This document shows positions 42,801-53,613 of a DNA stretch of 64,000 nt, one piece after another. The position numbers and the translations under genes are program-made. Each line of letters starts with the position of its first letter. The first letter of the stretch is position 1. Source of the DNA: Tricholomella constricta (Eukaryota; Basidiomycota; Agaricomycetes; Agaricales; Lyophyllaceae); the NCBI GenBank assembly GCA_013368375.1, contig JAACJP010000072.1, forward strand, positions 1 to 64,000. Direction: 5' to 3'. A model generated the notes under the pieces. The model did not search any database. It saw only the letters and a list, made by a program, of their open reading frames with translations, and was not told the origin of the DNA.

Positions 42801-44359
42801 CCCAAATACAATTTACTTGCAGCGCATTCCCTGAGAACCGACAAGATCAGAGCGGGCGTACGGGAACTGGAAAAATCAAAGTCTCGATCACTGGCAGGGG
42901 CGCGAGCTATTTCTTTTTCCCGGCAGAGCCACAGGGACATGGTGTGAATCATTTTTGTGTGCTGTGGGCGTTTGAAAGGACAGGCAGGGTCAAAGAACAA
43001 AGCCATGACACCGTTGAGACCCGCCATGCATGATGCAAGGAGTCCACGGCCAGGGAGACGAACGACGTTCAGGGAGCAAAGAAAGAAATAAAAGCAGCGG
43101 CGCTCGGCGTCATAAGGCAGACGGGCAGGCAGGCGCCACCTGCAGCCACAGTCACACTGCACTCAGGTCCCGTTTCAATAAAAACAACAACGCCCGGGGG
43201 TAAAGACTAGTCGTGATGTCCTGATCTTCAACGCATGAACGCGATGAATACCAGTTTGAAGAATCAGGCTCGTCGGATCTTTACGGGGAAAGCGAGGTCC
43301 TGGATCCCTGGGATCAGCAGATCTGACCTGGAGGTTTGGGATCAGCGGATTCAACGCCGTGTCATCAACAAGATGTTCTCATCACTGGAATCCGGGCGAA
43401 TGCTTGAAGAGCATGGATATCCCGAGCTATAATGGATTGGGTGGAGCCTCCGGGACAACGTCAGTTTTGAAATTTGAGGCTCGGGCGCAGAATGTTCCAA
43501 GTGAGATATTTGAAGTGATGGCGCGTTGAGAATTTGTGTTCTTCACTATTAGAGGAACAACACTACCAAAAGAAAAGAGTTGAGAGCTGCAGAAAATTGC
43601 CGAATCAGCTATCACGACGAAAGGCGCAAACAGACAATGAAACATACCTCGGGAACAAATCAACACGACACCAACTATCACTAGCAGCCTCCGTTGGGGT
43701 GGCCTTCAAGTTGGGTCAAGAGCCGGTGGTGGTGGTACGTTGTATTGAGTTGGCGAATGAAGCTATGTCGGGGCCTGGGGCGACGTGCGTGGCACAGGTA
43801 TCAAAGTTGTTGTCCGTGTTGGGATGCTTGTTGTCCGCGCTGATACTTCCCTCGCGAATTTACCAGTCTCGGAGCTGCTGGATGTGCGAACACGGCTTCG
43901 TAGGGACAAAAGAATACAATAGAAAGGAAAATGGAACAAAGAGGGTGCTTGTACCAGACAGACGGTACCCATAGGCGGGCAATCACAAAGACTACAAGCA
44001 CCAGAAGGAGACAACTTCTCCGAACAGGAATGCATTGGGGATGCGGATTGCAATACTGAAGTGATTGAATCACGGTCACGTGCCTCCTTCAACAACAGTT
44101 CGACCAGCTGGATATTCAGGAAAAACTTGAACAGAGTCAGACGGCTGGGAAACTCAAGGCAACTCCCTGTGATCGTATCACGTCTCCTTGTCTCGAACCA
44201 ACTTCTTCGACTCGCCTGAACCACGTTTTTCCGTTCTCCAATCGAACGGTCTACGCACGACTCCAACGTGCTCCCTGATCTGAAAGTCTTTTAAGACAAG
44301 AACACAAAGGTACGAGCCTCGTCCCTCTCCCTTTCTGAATCCCCCGCATATACACTCTG
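39833..44359. other. Intergenic region between the FunK1 copies
   Basis: About 4.5 kb with no gene I can support; all open frames are short and without recognisable motifs. 40570-41000 repeats 37600-37930 (second unit of the duplication), and 43990-44359 repeats 38160-38460. A run of 17 cytosines lies at 41875-41891. Confidence 0.55.
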
Positions 44360-47300
44360 ATGTACGAAGACACTCCCTATAAAACAATAGGCAGTATTAC
44401 TGTTCAACCTTTACGAACCAGGATGTTCGCCAACGATGCCCGCGAGGCCATCCACAGAGTTCTTCCCCTTCTTCGGATGGTCGACACTGATGACTTTCTG
44501 AACAAGATATTCCCCGTCAAATCTTTACCTCGGACGCCCGAGAACATCCTCAAAAATCTAAAGCAGTCGGATGCTTACTCAAAGACCGAAGCGCAGTGGA
44601 AAGGTTGGCCAGACCAGCCAGCTAACGGCGCTGAATCTGCACTATACAAACCCTTCGTCGAGGCTGCAAATGCTATCGTCGCAGGAGTTTTGAAAGGCGC
44701 TGCGTCGACTGGGACTGAAGGTTTCTGGGTCGACCGCCACGACAGATCTCCCAAGGCTGCCAATGCGAAAGCCGCGAAGATCCGTCCTGATTGCCTACTC
44801 GCCAGCATAGAGAAGAAAGTCGAGCTCAAAAAGCTTGACGACGATCTGGATGAAATCCTCAATAAGCATCAGACACGACATACTGTAAAGGCAGCAGAGG
44901 GCCTTCGTGCTGAACGGGCAGCCATGGTATGCCATTACATCTGTCCACAGTGCTCTCAGAATTTATCATGCCTTATCTATAGGCAGAGCTGCTAAATTAT
45001 TGTGGGGCGACGTCCACTCTCCACTGGAGATGAAGTCCGAGCGGGTCTTAGTTGACGGACAGCTTCATGTCAAGCATTGGCAGAATGTTGTCAGCCAGAC
45101 ACTTTCTTATATGCGACAAATGCTTGAAGAGCAACCTGACCGGCGCTTCGTGATCGGCTTGGCGATATGTTTCGACGAAATGATCATCCTACTCAGTGAT
45201 AGGTCCGGCATCCTCGCGACGAGTGCACCTATCAATATTAACAAGGTCAGCATGTTTTCTTCGACAAGCATGTATGCTTATGCACTTACATTAATAGGAA
45301 CCCCTTTCTTTCATTCGTGTCATTGCTGGTCTTCGGTGCATGACCCCAGAACAGCTCGGCTGGGACACGGGCATGAAGCTTTACAAACCACTCGACGGCG
45401 AACGATATGACCTCCAATGCTCCTACGCAGCCGACGAAGAGCTAAAGAAGAAAGACAGGTACCACCGCCACTGGGTATTTGATGTTGTTGTCGAAGGTAG
45501 CACCCGACAGTATCTCAGCGTACGTGTCCTCTCGGCGCTGGGATTAGGAGAAATGTGTGGCCGAGCCACGATTGTGTATGAAGTGATTGAATTTGAAAAG
45601 CGGTTTAAGCCGACTGAGGTAAGAATGGGTCATTTCATGGCTGAGATTTCATCTTACAACACTCTTATAGACATTTGCACTCAAGCGCTACTGGCGCCCA
45701 CTCGGAAATGACGAGTCTGGCGAAGTAAATGCGGCCAACACCAAGGAAGCCTCAACATACCCATCCGAAGGCCAGATCTACGAGATATTGAACCAGGGTC
45801 ATATCATTGCGCAGCATGACATCACGGTCAGCGCTGAGGTTGACAACACCTTCACAACCATCCGTCATGGATTGGTCCCGAAGGTTACCCAAGTCGCACC
45901 TGGTCATGTGCTACCGCCGGCGGAAGACGTTCTTAGGGAGAACTCTGAAGACGCCGAAAACTTTCTTCACTTGACTCTCACTTCGCCAAGAGTTGAGTCG
46001 AAGTATTGTTTGGAGTTGTATAAGCGCCCAAAACGACATGAAATCGTGGCGCGCGTTCATACGCAAATCTTGATGCCTGTTGGATATGTGGTCAAGTTTT
46101 TCTGCGATTTGCGAGAGCTCATCTGGGTTTTGTATGGCTGCAGCATGGGTATGTCATTTGATGTTGTGTTGTCTTCAAGTTGCTAAATGCATAGTTAAGA
46201 TTACTCGCATGCATATGGCAAGTTGATCGTCCACCGCGATATTAGCATCGGGAATGTCATGATCTTTCCGACGGCTGCCGATCCTGCGAAAACTCGCGGC
46301 CGTCTGATGGATTTCGACCACGCAAAGAAGGCGAATGACTCCAGAGACCTCGTGTGTGCCTCAGTGCCCTCACAGAGTGACCTGTTCGAGATAAAGCTCG
46401 TCATGCAGCTCGTCAGGGGCAGCTTGGCATATCTCAGAGAGAGCAATGACCTTGTTGTCGCTGATGAGGTGATTGAAGAATTGTTTCGTTGGGTACCACA
46501 GAAGAGGGCTCTGGACTACATCAAAGAAGTCATCGATGTTCGTAAACGCCATTTTGGATTAGATCTGGAAAAATTGGAAGGTCCGCTGACGCTTGCCCAT
46601 CTGGGCTGGGATCACGACAAGGTATGTTCGCATTTCACAACCCATCACGCTCCGGGTCTAATTCCTGCTTTCAGATTGAAAAATGCCCTGACTTCAGCAC
46701 CCGTGTCCCTCGGAACGGAGAACGAACAGTATGATAACTCCTTGTGTATTCTCTTTTTGTGGCTGATCAACGTTTCTGTCAGGGAACTTTGCCGTTCATG
46801 AGCGCCGATGTCTTGAATAAGAGGTGGACATGGCCTGTTGGCTCTGATATGCCGCCTTTCAACCACGATGCTGTTCATGATATGGAATCACTTCTCTGGG
46901 TCTTGACATATCTCTGTCTAACCCGCCGAGGACCTGGAATGCATATGCTGCGTGAGGAGTTGGACATTGGACACGCATCGTACGATTCAACTGGAACTGG
47001 GAAGTTATACCAGGCTGTCCACACATACTTCGAAGCCAAGGAGGACAACCTCAAGGAAGCAAAGGCCAAACTTATCCTGCTGAAGGTCTTTGAGGAAGAG
47101 ATTGTCCCACTATTCCATCCTTACTTCGAGCCGCTTAAACCTCTGGTCATTCAGTGGTTCGCTACACTCACTCTTGCCTACATGCATCGTGGGTACGAGT
47201 ACTACAACATCCACCACCTCGTCACTTGCTTGCTCAAGAAGACGCATGATGCGCTCCCTATTCCAGCCCAGCCCGACCCGGCCACCACCGAAGAGCTACA

Positions 47301-47532
47301 ACGCCGCGAAACATACCGACAAAGGGGCCTTCAATTTTTCATTGAAATGGGCACGGTTGACATGCCTCCCTCGCCTGCCTTCACCAGCGCTCGATATCAC
47401 CCAGTAACCAATCCGGAAGCCTCCGCTTCTGATGATTCCCCCGAAACACCCACTGAGACAGTGGAAAAGTCTGTTCGCATGCTGACCGACCTTTTGATCT
47501 CAGGGTCCTGCAGCAGTGAGCATGGCCAGTAG
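44360..47532 (+). CDS. FunK1-type protein kinase, copy 2
   Basis: A multi-exon fungal kinase, a family expanded in Agaricomycetes. Start MYEDTPYKTIGS (44360); MFANDAREAI at 44423 is an alternative. The N-terminal part has VELKKLDDDLDEIL. Good splice junctions join NINK to EPLSFIRVIAGL (donor near 45245), PTE to TFALKRYWRPLG (donor near 45619), WDHDK to IEKCPDF, and ERT to GTLPFMSADVL. The catalytic loop is VHRDISIGNVMI; the metal site is LMDFDHAK, with DFD where most kinases have DFG. The C-terminus runs to SSEHGQ at 47532. The first intron (from 44931) and the one near 46148 do not join in frame with the best-looking sites, so either the model is incomplete or the gene is decaying. Confidence 0.8.
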
Positions 47533-47550
47533 GGGTCCCCTCTCGATTTC

Positions 47551-48263
47551 GGCCGTGTTCGGGAACGCCAGAACTATAGTTTGGGCCAAAGTAGCCTACT
47601 TCGGAAGTACCGTCTGAGTCGCGCAGTTACTGTCCCACGCAACTCAGGATGTGACGCTGCAGTGACTGACTGTGATGATGTCGTGACGACTGATGCAAAG
47701 CCCCTGCTCATGATCACGATAGGCCACTTTGCACCGCAATCCCTCCTCCACGTACACCTGCTGTGATGGTTCTCATTAGAACTAAGAAGAAATCCGAGGC
47801 TCCTGTTCATGTCCAACATCGGGAGCAGATCAGAAAGGCTAAGAGTGGAATTTATAAAAAGAAAGTAGGGAAATGCAAGGGAAATGAGAAATAATAGCAT
47901 TTTATTTTAAAAATATCCCTGTTTATTGACTGCTGAGCGCAAACTCATGTCGGTCCTGACAATACTATGTACATTAAAGGGGGTGTGCCCCCAGTTCCTG
48001 CACCTGCTGAGTATGCAAATGCGCATGTTGACGGGCCATCCTCGACGCCGCCCAACAGCCTGGGAATAATAGCATGAACACGACAAGATCTCGCCAACGC
48101 AGCACGCGAAGTCACACCTTGTCACTCAGTTAGTTACTTGGGGTGGTTGCCGAACACTTTTGCTCAAACTAAGTACGCTACTTTTCACGTTCTTTGGCCA
48201 AAGTAGAATTTGGCGGGAAGATTGTAGTTACTTCCGAAGTAACTCGAGTTCCCGAACACGGCC
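47551..48263. mobile_element. MITE, 713 bp, TIR GGCCGTGTTCGGGAAC
   Basis: Both ends carry the 16-bp inverted repeat GGCCGTGTTCGGGAAC, and further inside shared ACTTCGGAAGTA and CCAAAGTA blocks. TTC flanks both sides (47548-47550 and 48264-48266), a 3-bp duplication as in PIF/Harbinger-like elements. The paralogous sequence after FunK1 copy 1 (about 40013-40035) lacks the insertion and serves as an empty site. No transposase is encoded. Confidence 0.85.
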
Positions 48264-48375
48264 TTCGACTTGCAGATTGGGCCGTCTAATAATTACGCGA
48301 TGTATATGCTATGCCTTGATATTTTGTTACAACATGAGCTACACTGATCACGATGGGCGAAAGTCAGCGGCAGCA

Positions 48376-48547
48376 TAAGACCAGCGCTCTCGTAAATAGT
48401 GAGGAACGGGAAGGGATGAAGGGAATAAGACAGTTAAAATGGTGAGGGGGGTTTCAGTGTCCGCGCAAGCGTCCGCGTGACGGTTGCTGGGGGAAACCTC
48501 CCGGTACAAATGGCGGTGCGTCAGTAAGTAAGCGAGTGAGACTACAA
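48376..48547. repeat. Copy of the DIRS-like element end (~170 bp)
   Basis: GACCAGCGCTCTCGTAAATA to GAGTGAGACTACAACC is nearly identical to 53365-53544, next to the DIRS-like recombinase gene, apart from a small indel in GGTTTC(GGTATGGAA)GTCCGC. It is in the same orientation, about 5 kb away. It is probably a terminal-repeat fragment of the same family. Confidence 0.7.
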
Positions 48548-48961
48548 CCAACCAACTGTAAAGTAAAGTAGAATAAGAAGAATAAAGTGAAAGGGTGGGA
48601 TGGAGGGTGAACGAAAACTTTTCGAAGATGAGCGGAGGCGAATGAGAAAGAATGTCTCGCAATAATCGAGACCTCGCATATATTAGAATACAGAAAACAA
48701 GAAAATATTTCGTGACACGCGTTGGTCTTATCTCAGCTTTGGCAAGCAGGGGGCACAAAAAAGGACAGGACACGGACAGGGGAGGGAGCTCTCCGAAGTG
48801 TCATATGGCCCCGGCAGATATCATCATACCATATATTGAGATATGGCAGGTAAAGAAAAAACACTCACATCAAATCAGATCACATCACATCCAATAAGCA
48901 CCCCGTCCGTCCAATCCATCCGCGTAAGATCGGTCCCGGTCCCGGTCCTGTTCCCGTTCCC
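48548..48961. other. Region downstream of the DHHC gene
   Basis: About 410 bp with no gene. It holds the 3' flank of the DHHC gene, whose last codons are an Asp/Glu run. Confidence 0.5.
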
Positions 48962-49687
48962 CTATTCATCATCCTCATCATCTTCTTCGTCGGTGAGTTC
49001 CTCGCCCCTTCTAACGCCCTGATGGCGCGCGTAGCCTTCGCGGCGCGCCCAGGACCGGCCGTCCGTGTAGGGGCTGATGCGGAATGGGAGGAAGAGGGTG
49101 TACAGCGGGCTGGGTGGTCAGAAAACAGAAAAATAAATTAGGTTCTGTGCCTGTGTGACAACTTGTTGCATAAGTAAGTGGGTAACGTACTATCCAGCTT
49201 CGCCGACGTTGAAGAATAGTTGCAGGTTTCTCCGTTTCCTGACAAAAGGAGCGATAAGAACCCGAGCTCACCCAAGGATTGTATGTAAGACGCACCCGAG
49301 GTCGTAAGAGTTCACGAAAGTCTGCGACGCTAACATGTCAGCACCGAAGCTTTTCTTGATATGACGATTCCACCAACCTCGCCGCGAGACTTTGCTTTCC
49401 TGCGATACACTTCGTGGTCCTGGCCTTCGACTGACGTTTCAGCCCACGAGATACTGTATAGGTGGTACGACAGCATGATCCCCACAGCTAAGCAAATAAC
49501 CACGGAGAGCAAGTAAGTGATGATGTACGCGATTTCGGGGACGTGGTAGGGCCATCGTGTCTGCTCTAGGCGTGTCAGTGAATGGAATGCCGACGACAGG
49601 AAGTGGGAGCGACGGACGTATGTGATGCCTAGTGCTTCTAGTAGCTGTGTGTACCCGAGAACGCTGACGCAGAAGGTTGATACGACG
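48962..49687 (-). pseudogene. DHHC palmitoyltransferase, 3' half (broken host gene)
   Basis: C-terminal part of a DHHC protein S-acyltransferase, a membrane enzyme that palmitoylates cysteines. Exons join cleanly: LVVSTFCVSVLGYTQLLEAL (TM), ITY to TRWPYHVPE, a second TM (YIITYLLSVVICLAVGIML), ETSVEGQDHEVYRRKAKSRGE to TFVNSYDLG, KRRNLQLFFNVGEAG to YPLYTLFLPFRI, and SPYTDGRSWARREGY to the acidic end at 48962. The TTxE-like and NxxYDLG motifs and the C-terminus match the family closely. The 5' side is cut at 49688 by a 2.9-kb element. The upstream exon piece is at 52669-52706. The catalytic DHHC exon was not found. Confidence 0.85.
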
Positions 49688-49694
49688 AGGTAGG

Positions 49695-52607
49695 TTTGAA
49701 GCGCCTCACCGGACAAAAAGAAATCAGACTTTGAAAAGGCTTGAATGTTGTATTTGGCTTGCATAACTTGTACCAACAACGCCTTCAAACTTGAACTAAA
49801 CATTGAGAACTTTGATTTGATGACTTAGTGTGCGGAATTTACGGCCGTTTGGCGTATGGGAAAAACGGCGCCGGCACCTGCCGTGATCCGACGGCGATCA
49901 CTGGTCACGTGCGTGACCAAGAGCGTCTGCGCGAAGGCGCTCGCCTCCCTCCCTCCTGCCCGCGGCGCGCCCTGTAGCTCTGTTGATGTACCAAAAAAGA
50001 ATCGTCGCTGCGCGGCACCTCCCTGAGCATACCTAAGAGTGGATATACCTGGCTTGAAAGCATCTGAAATGAATTTTGTTCTGCAAGGGGTGCTCCTCTA
50101 CCATAAATGAAGACAGTTAACCAATCCTTAGAATGCACATGTGAGCAGAAAAACAGCCCAGCACACTTGCAACCTCCCAAAGGCATGTCCAGGAGGCAAA
50201 TATACTGTAATGAGAGCCTATAGTCCTGCTATTGACTGCTATATGAGCCAGAAGTGGCCATTAAGCTCTGAAATAAGGGGGCTAAGTGCCCATAAGTACT
50301 TAGCTCTGACTGATTTATCATTGTAACTACGGGTTCCAGGGGTAGGGAGTAATTTCGCAGGCCTCTGCGCCTGCGTCCAGACCCTTCCACGTGTCTCAGT
50401 GTCTCGCCCTCGGGGCGGATCACTTCATCACGCGCACTGAGTTTGAACGTCTGCCCACATTCAGTCTCGCTCCTCTTTGAACCTCCGCGCTGCGCTATCA
50501 TTTAGCAGATGCGGCGTACGAGGAAGTTTTTTAGGAGGATTGGGTCTGCTCCTATAAAACCCTGGGCTGGGAGGCTTCACCTCTTCCTTCCTTAGTCTTC
50601 GACTTCCCAGCCCAGGTATGCACTTCGTGCCCTTCTGCCAGCTGCGCTCCAGCTCACCTATTCTTCCGGATTTCCAGTGATAACAGGTTACTCTGTTCTT
50701 CCTGTCTAATTACCTTATGTTCATCACTGGTCATCTGGTAAGCTCCCCTCGGCTCCGCCGCATCGTGCTTCGCACTCACCCTCATCGATTTTAGTTTGAC
50801 TTCGTCAAACCTTTAAATCGTACGCTTTCCGGCTTCGCCGCCTTTTCTTTCTATTCTAATCAGTTTATTATATTAGCTCGTAGACTATATTCTCTTGTCT
50901 TTTCGCTCGCCCTCCCACTGCTAGCCCTTCTTTTTGTTTGTCTTTTTCTGTGTCGTCCCTCCTTTTGTGTAGTAGCCATTTCGCTCCTCGCCAGCCAAAT
51001 ATATTTTGGGGGGCCCGCTTCGGCGGTGATATGCACCCTCTTCAGCTGGTCACCGATCCGACGTTCCGACCACAGTAAACCGCCCAAAGACACAGGCGAC
51101 AACATCGGCCGACTCGCCAACCAACTTGCCGACCAACTCCCAACCAAATGCGACCTACTCAACTCGGCCAACCTCGTTCTCAGGCGCCGGAGATCGGAGT
51201 AACCGTGTAGTCACCAAGCAACCACGCATGTTCGTCTGTTAAATGTCGAACACCCGACTTGGTGCCTTACCCATGACACATTTACCGACAAAGCCACACC
51301 GTCTCCTATTCACAGCACAGATCCGACTAACTCACGGAGTCCCGCAATCACCGACTGCCCTGATCACGTATCCGATCCGACACTGGTATCCGATCAATAA
51401 TGCGCCACACTCGACTTGTCCTCAGAAACGCGCCGTGCAGTACCAGACTTGGCAACAGCCTAACGTGAAACGCCTGCATGGTCGCACTAAGAGTCGGTGA
51501 TCTGGCTTTACCATATAAACAATCCCATGTAGCACCTACCGTCCTCCAGTGAATTACAGCCCATTTTTTCCCTCACATTCAGAGTCAACAGCTCAAAAAC
51601 CATCGTCTCCATCGTCTCCGAACCGTCCTCATCGTATAAACTTGTCGCAAACCGCCGCAACTGTCGCCACAGTCGTAAAAACTCGTAAACCGCTGTATCT
51701 GTCTGCTCATACTCGTCGCCAGAACCCGTGAGTTCTCCGTATTAACATCGCTCGTCTCGTTGTCGTGCCACTGACATCAGCAGTCGCGTCGCCGACCCGT
51801 TCCAGCTGGGAACAATCGCATACTAATCGTGTTCATCGCATCGCCGTCGGTTCGACTAATTACGAGTCGGATCGTCTTTACCTTCGTCCAAACCATCCTT
51901 TCAGCACTACACACTTGCGTGTTTGGGAACTTTTAACACTTCTCGCCCCCTATAGTTGTTAGTTGTTTTGTTATTGTGCACAGCACCTACAGGCCTTCTA
52001 GCTCTATCAGCAAACCTTCCAGTACCCGCTATCCATCATCCGTGGCTACAATCTCTCCAGTCTCTGCCCCTCCCAGACTCCGCTCCCTCTGCCCCCACCC
52101 CCCTCTGAAGCAGTTCGTGCAGAGGCCGTAAATCAGGCCAATTTACAGCTGAATTTACAGGCCACGAGCTGGGCCAACAGCCCGGTAAATCAGCTCAAGG
52201 TGCGTGCTAGCACGTGCCCATTAATTTAGGTCCCTGAATTCCTCTAGGCTCTCATTACAGTACATTTGCTTCCTGGACATGCCTTTGGGAGGTTGACTTG
52301 GAACAAAATCTATTCAGATGCTTTCAAGCCAACCTGTGCCTCCGGATCCTAGGAGACGTGCTGCACAGCGACGAATTTTTTTGTCATGTACCAACGGAGC
52401 TACAGGGCATGCCGCAGGGAGGAGCGAGGAGTCTTACGCGCAGGCGGCGTCTAGTCACGTGACCGCCCTCGGGATCACGGCAAACGCCGGTCCAAATTTT
52501 CCCAGACTAAATGAGGCGTGGGAAAACATCAAGGTCAACATCTGGCAAGTCAAAGACATTGTCGCGATTACTCTAGGTCAATGTTTTTGTCCGGTGAGGC
52601 CCTTCAT
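49695..52607. mobile_element. Inverted-repeat transposon, 2.9 kb, inserted in the DHHC gene
   Basis: Ends are inverted copies of TGAAGSGCCTCACCGGACAAAAA (S = C on the left, G on the right). Longer inverted arms follow: 49850-50222 mirrors 52230-52510, with shared blocks such as CAGATGCTTTCAAGCC and GGATCACGGCA. It is flanked by the 7-bp duplication AGGTAGG (49688-49694 and 52608-52614). Removing it with one copy joins the exon codons M-A-Y to L-V-V, the expected DHHC family sequence. No transposase is seen. A TATAAAA box with a pyrimidine-rich start region lies near 50552. The interior holds LTR-B (51027-52009). The superfamily is unclear. Confidence 0.8.
51027..52009 (+). repeat. LTR-B (983 bp), inside the inverted-repeat element
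   Basis: Starts TGATATGCACCC and ends CTCTATCA, parallel to LTR-A, and shares its 3' 60-70 bp almost exactly. The middle is homologous to 58948-59735 in the opposite orientation. No internal coding region is attached, and the five bases on either side do not match, so it is a solo or rearranged LTR. Confidence 0.75.
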
Positions 52608-52706
52608 AGGTAGGCCCTGTTGAAAGGATGTCAGTTCAGACTTGAGAAAGGGTAGTCCGGATACGTACATGAACATGACGAAATGACGTTCGTGCTTATG
52701 TAAGCG
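52608..52706 (-). pseudogene. DHHC palmitoyltransferase, exon fragment upstream of the insertion
   Basis: The minus strand reads HERHFVMFM, then a 52-nt intron (52617-52668; donor GTACGT, acceptor CAACAG), then GCC TAC CT, where the inverted-repeat element enters. Joined to 49687 this gives HFVMFMAYLVVSTFC, matching the segment just after the DHHC active site in this family. Upstream of about 52706 the family sequence is lost, so the catalytic exon is deleted, moved or outside what I could recognise. Confidence 0.7.
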
Positions 52707-53364
52707 TGTCCCTGGGACACGGCGGCTGTGCGGGAGTGCGAGGACGCGTCGGTCGTCGTCGAGATCGGCGAGGGGGGGCCGAACGGAAGCGTCGGGGGTG
52801 ATTTTAAGCTGGCCATCACGTAGCGCAGCAGCCGAGCAATAGAATGATGGGCTCGATTGATTTTTTATGTCATGAAAATGGTATCTAATTGACATAAAGG
52901 GTCCAGCGTGTCCCAAGGCTCGAAAACATTTTATTTTTCATGGGACACGCTGTGGCTGACGCTGCCTGCGAGAAACTGCGTGTCCCACAAGATTCTAAGT
53001 CGCTCTTTTACTGCTGGGACACGCCGCATAGATCCGAGCAAGCCTTCCCTGCATCAAGGGGAGAAAACCAGTAAAAATTGTGTCCTCTCTGATTTTTGAG
53101 GCTCTGGGGGGCTAAAAATTCCGGAGATCTTTCAGAGCTTGTACCTACACATAATATGTAGTCTATATTCGAAGATGGGACTACTGGGATGGCCACATCC
53201 AATTGATTTTGGCCTCGAGAAGACGGCGCGGCCCTCCGTCGACGCTGGCTGCGTTCGATTACGTCAGCCGGCAACTCCCCCGATCATCTGAGACGGGTGT
53301 CCCGAGGCGTTCTAAACGTTGCTTAGGCTAGCCGTTCACAAGCTTACGTAGCCTCAGCTACTGA
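52707..53364. other. Non-coding region with repeated TGGGACACG sites
   Basis: No gene. The 10-mer TGGGACACGC or its reverse complement recurs in both orientations (around 52704-52723, 52903, 52940, 52979 and 53024), including the near-palindrome GTGTCCCTGGGACAC. This could be a hairpin-rich repeat edge. Confidence 0.5.
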
Positions 53365-53544
53365 TAAGACCAGCGCTCTCGTAAATAGTGAGGAACGGGA
53401 AGGGATGAAGGGAATAAGACAGTTAAAATGGTGAGGGGGGTTTCGGTATGGAAGTCCGCGCAAGCGTCCGCGTGACGGTTGCTGGGGGAAACCTCCCGGT
53501 ACAAATGGCGGTGCGTCAGTAAGTAAGCGAGTGAGACTACAACC
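53365..53544. repeat. DIRS-like element terminal repeat region
   Basis: About 180 bp beyond the recombinase stop, repeated at 48376-48547. Position and repetition fit a terminal repeat of a tyrosine-recombinase retroelement. I could not assemble the full split-repeat structure. Confidence 0.6.
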
Positions 53545-53613
53545 CACCTGGAGCATGGCTCAACGTCGTTGAACGAGCTTCCCCGAAAAAGTCATGGATA
53601 AGGTAATCGTGTA

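Noticed and set aside
42755..43432. Small frames of 65-135 codons between the kinase copies
   Set aside because: No domain, no convincing introns, and no conservation in the paralogous unit.
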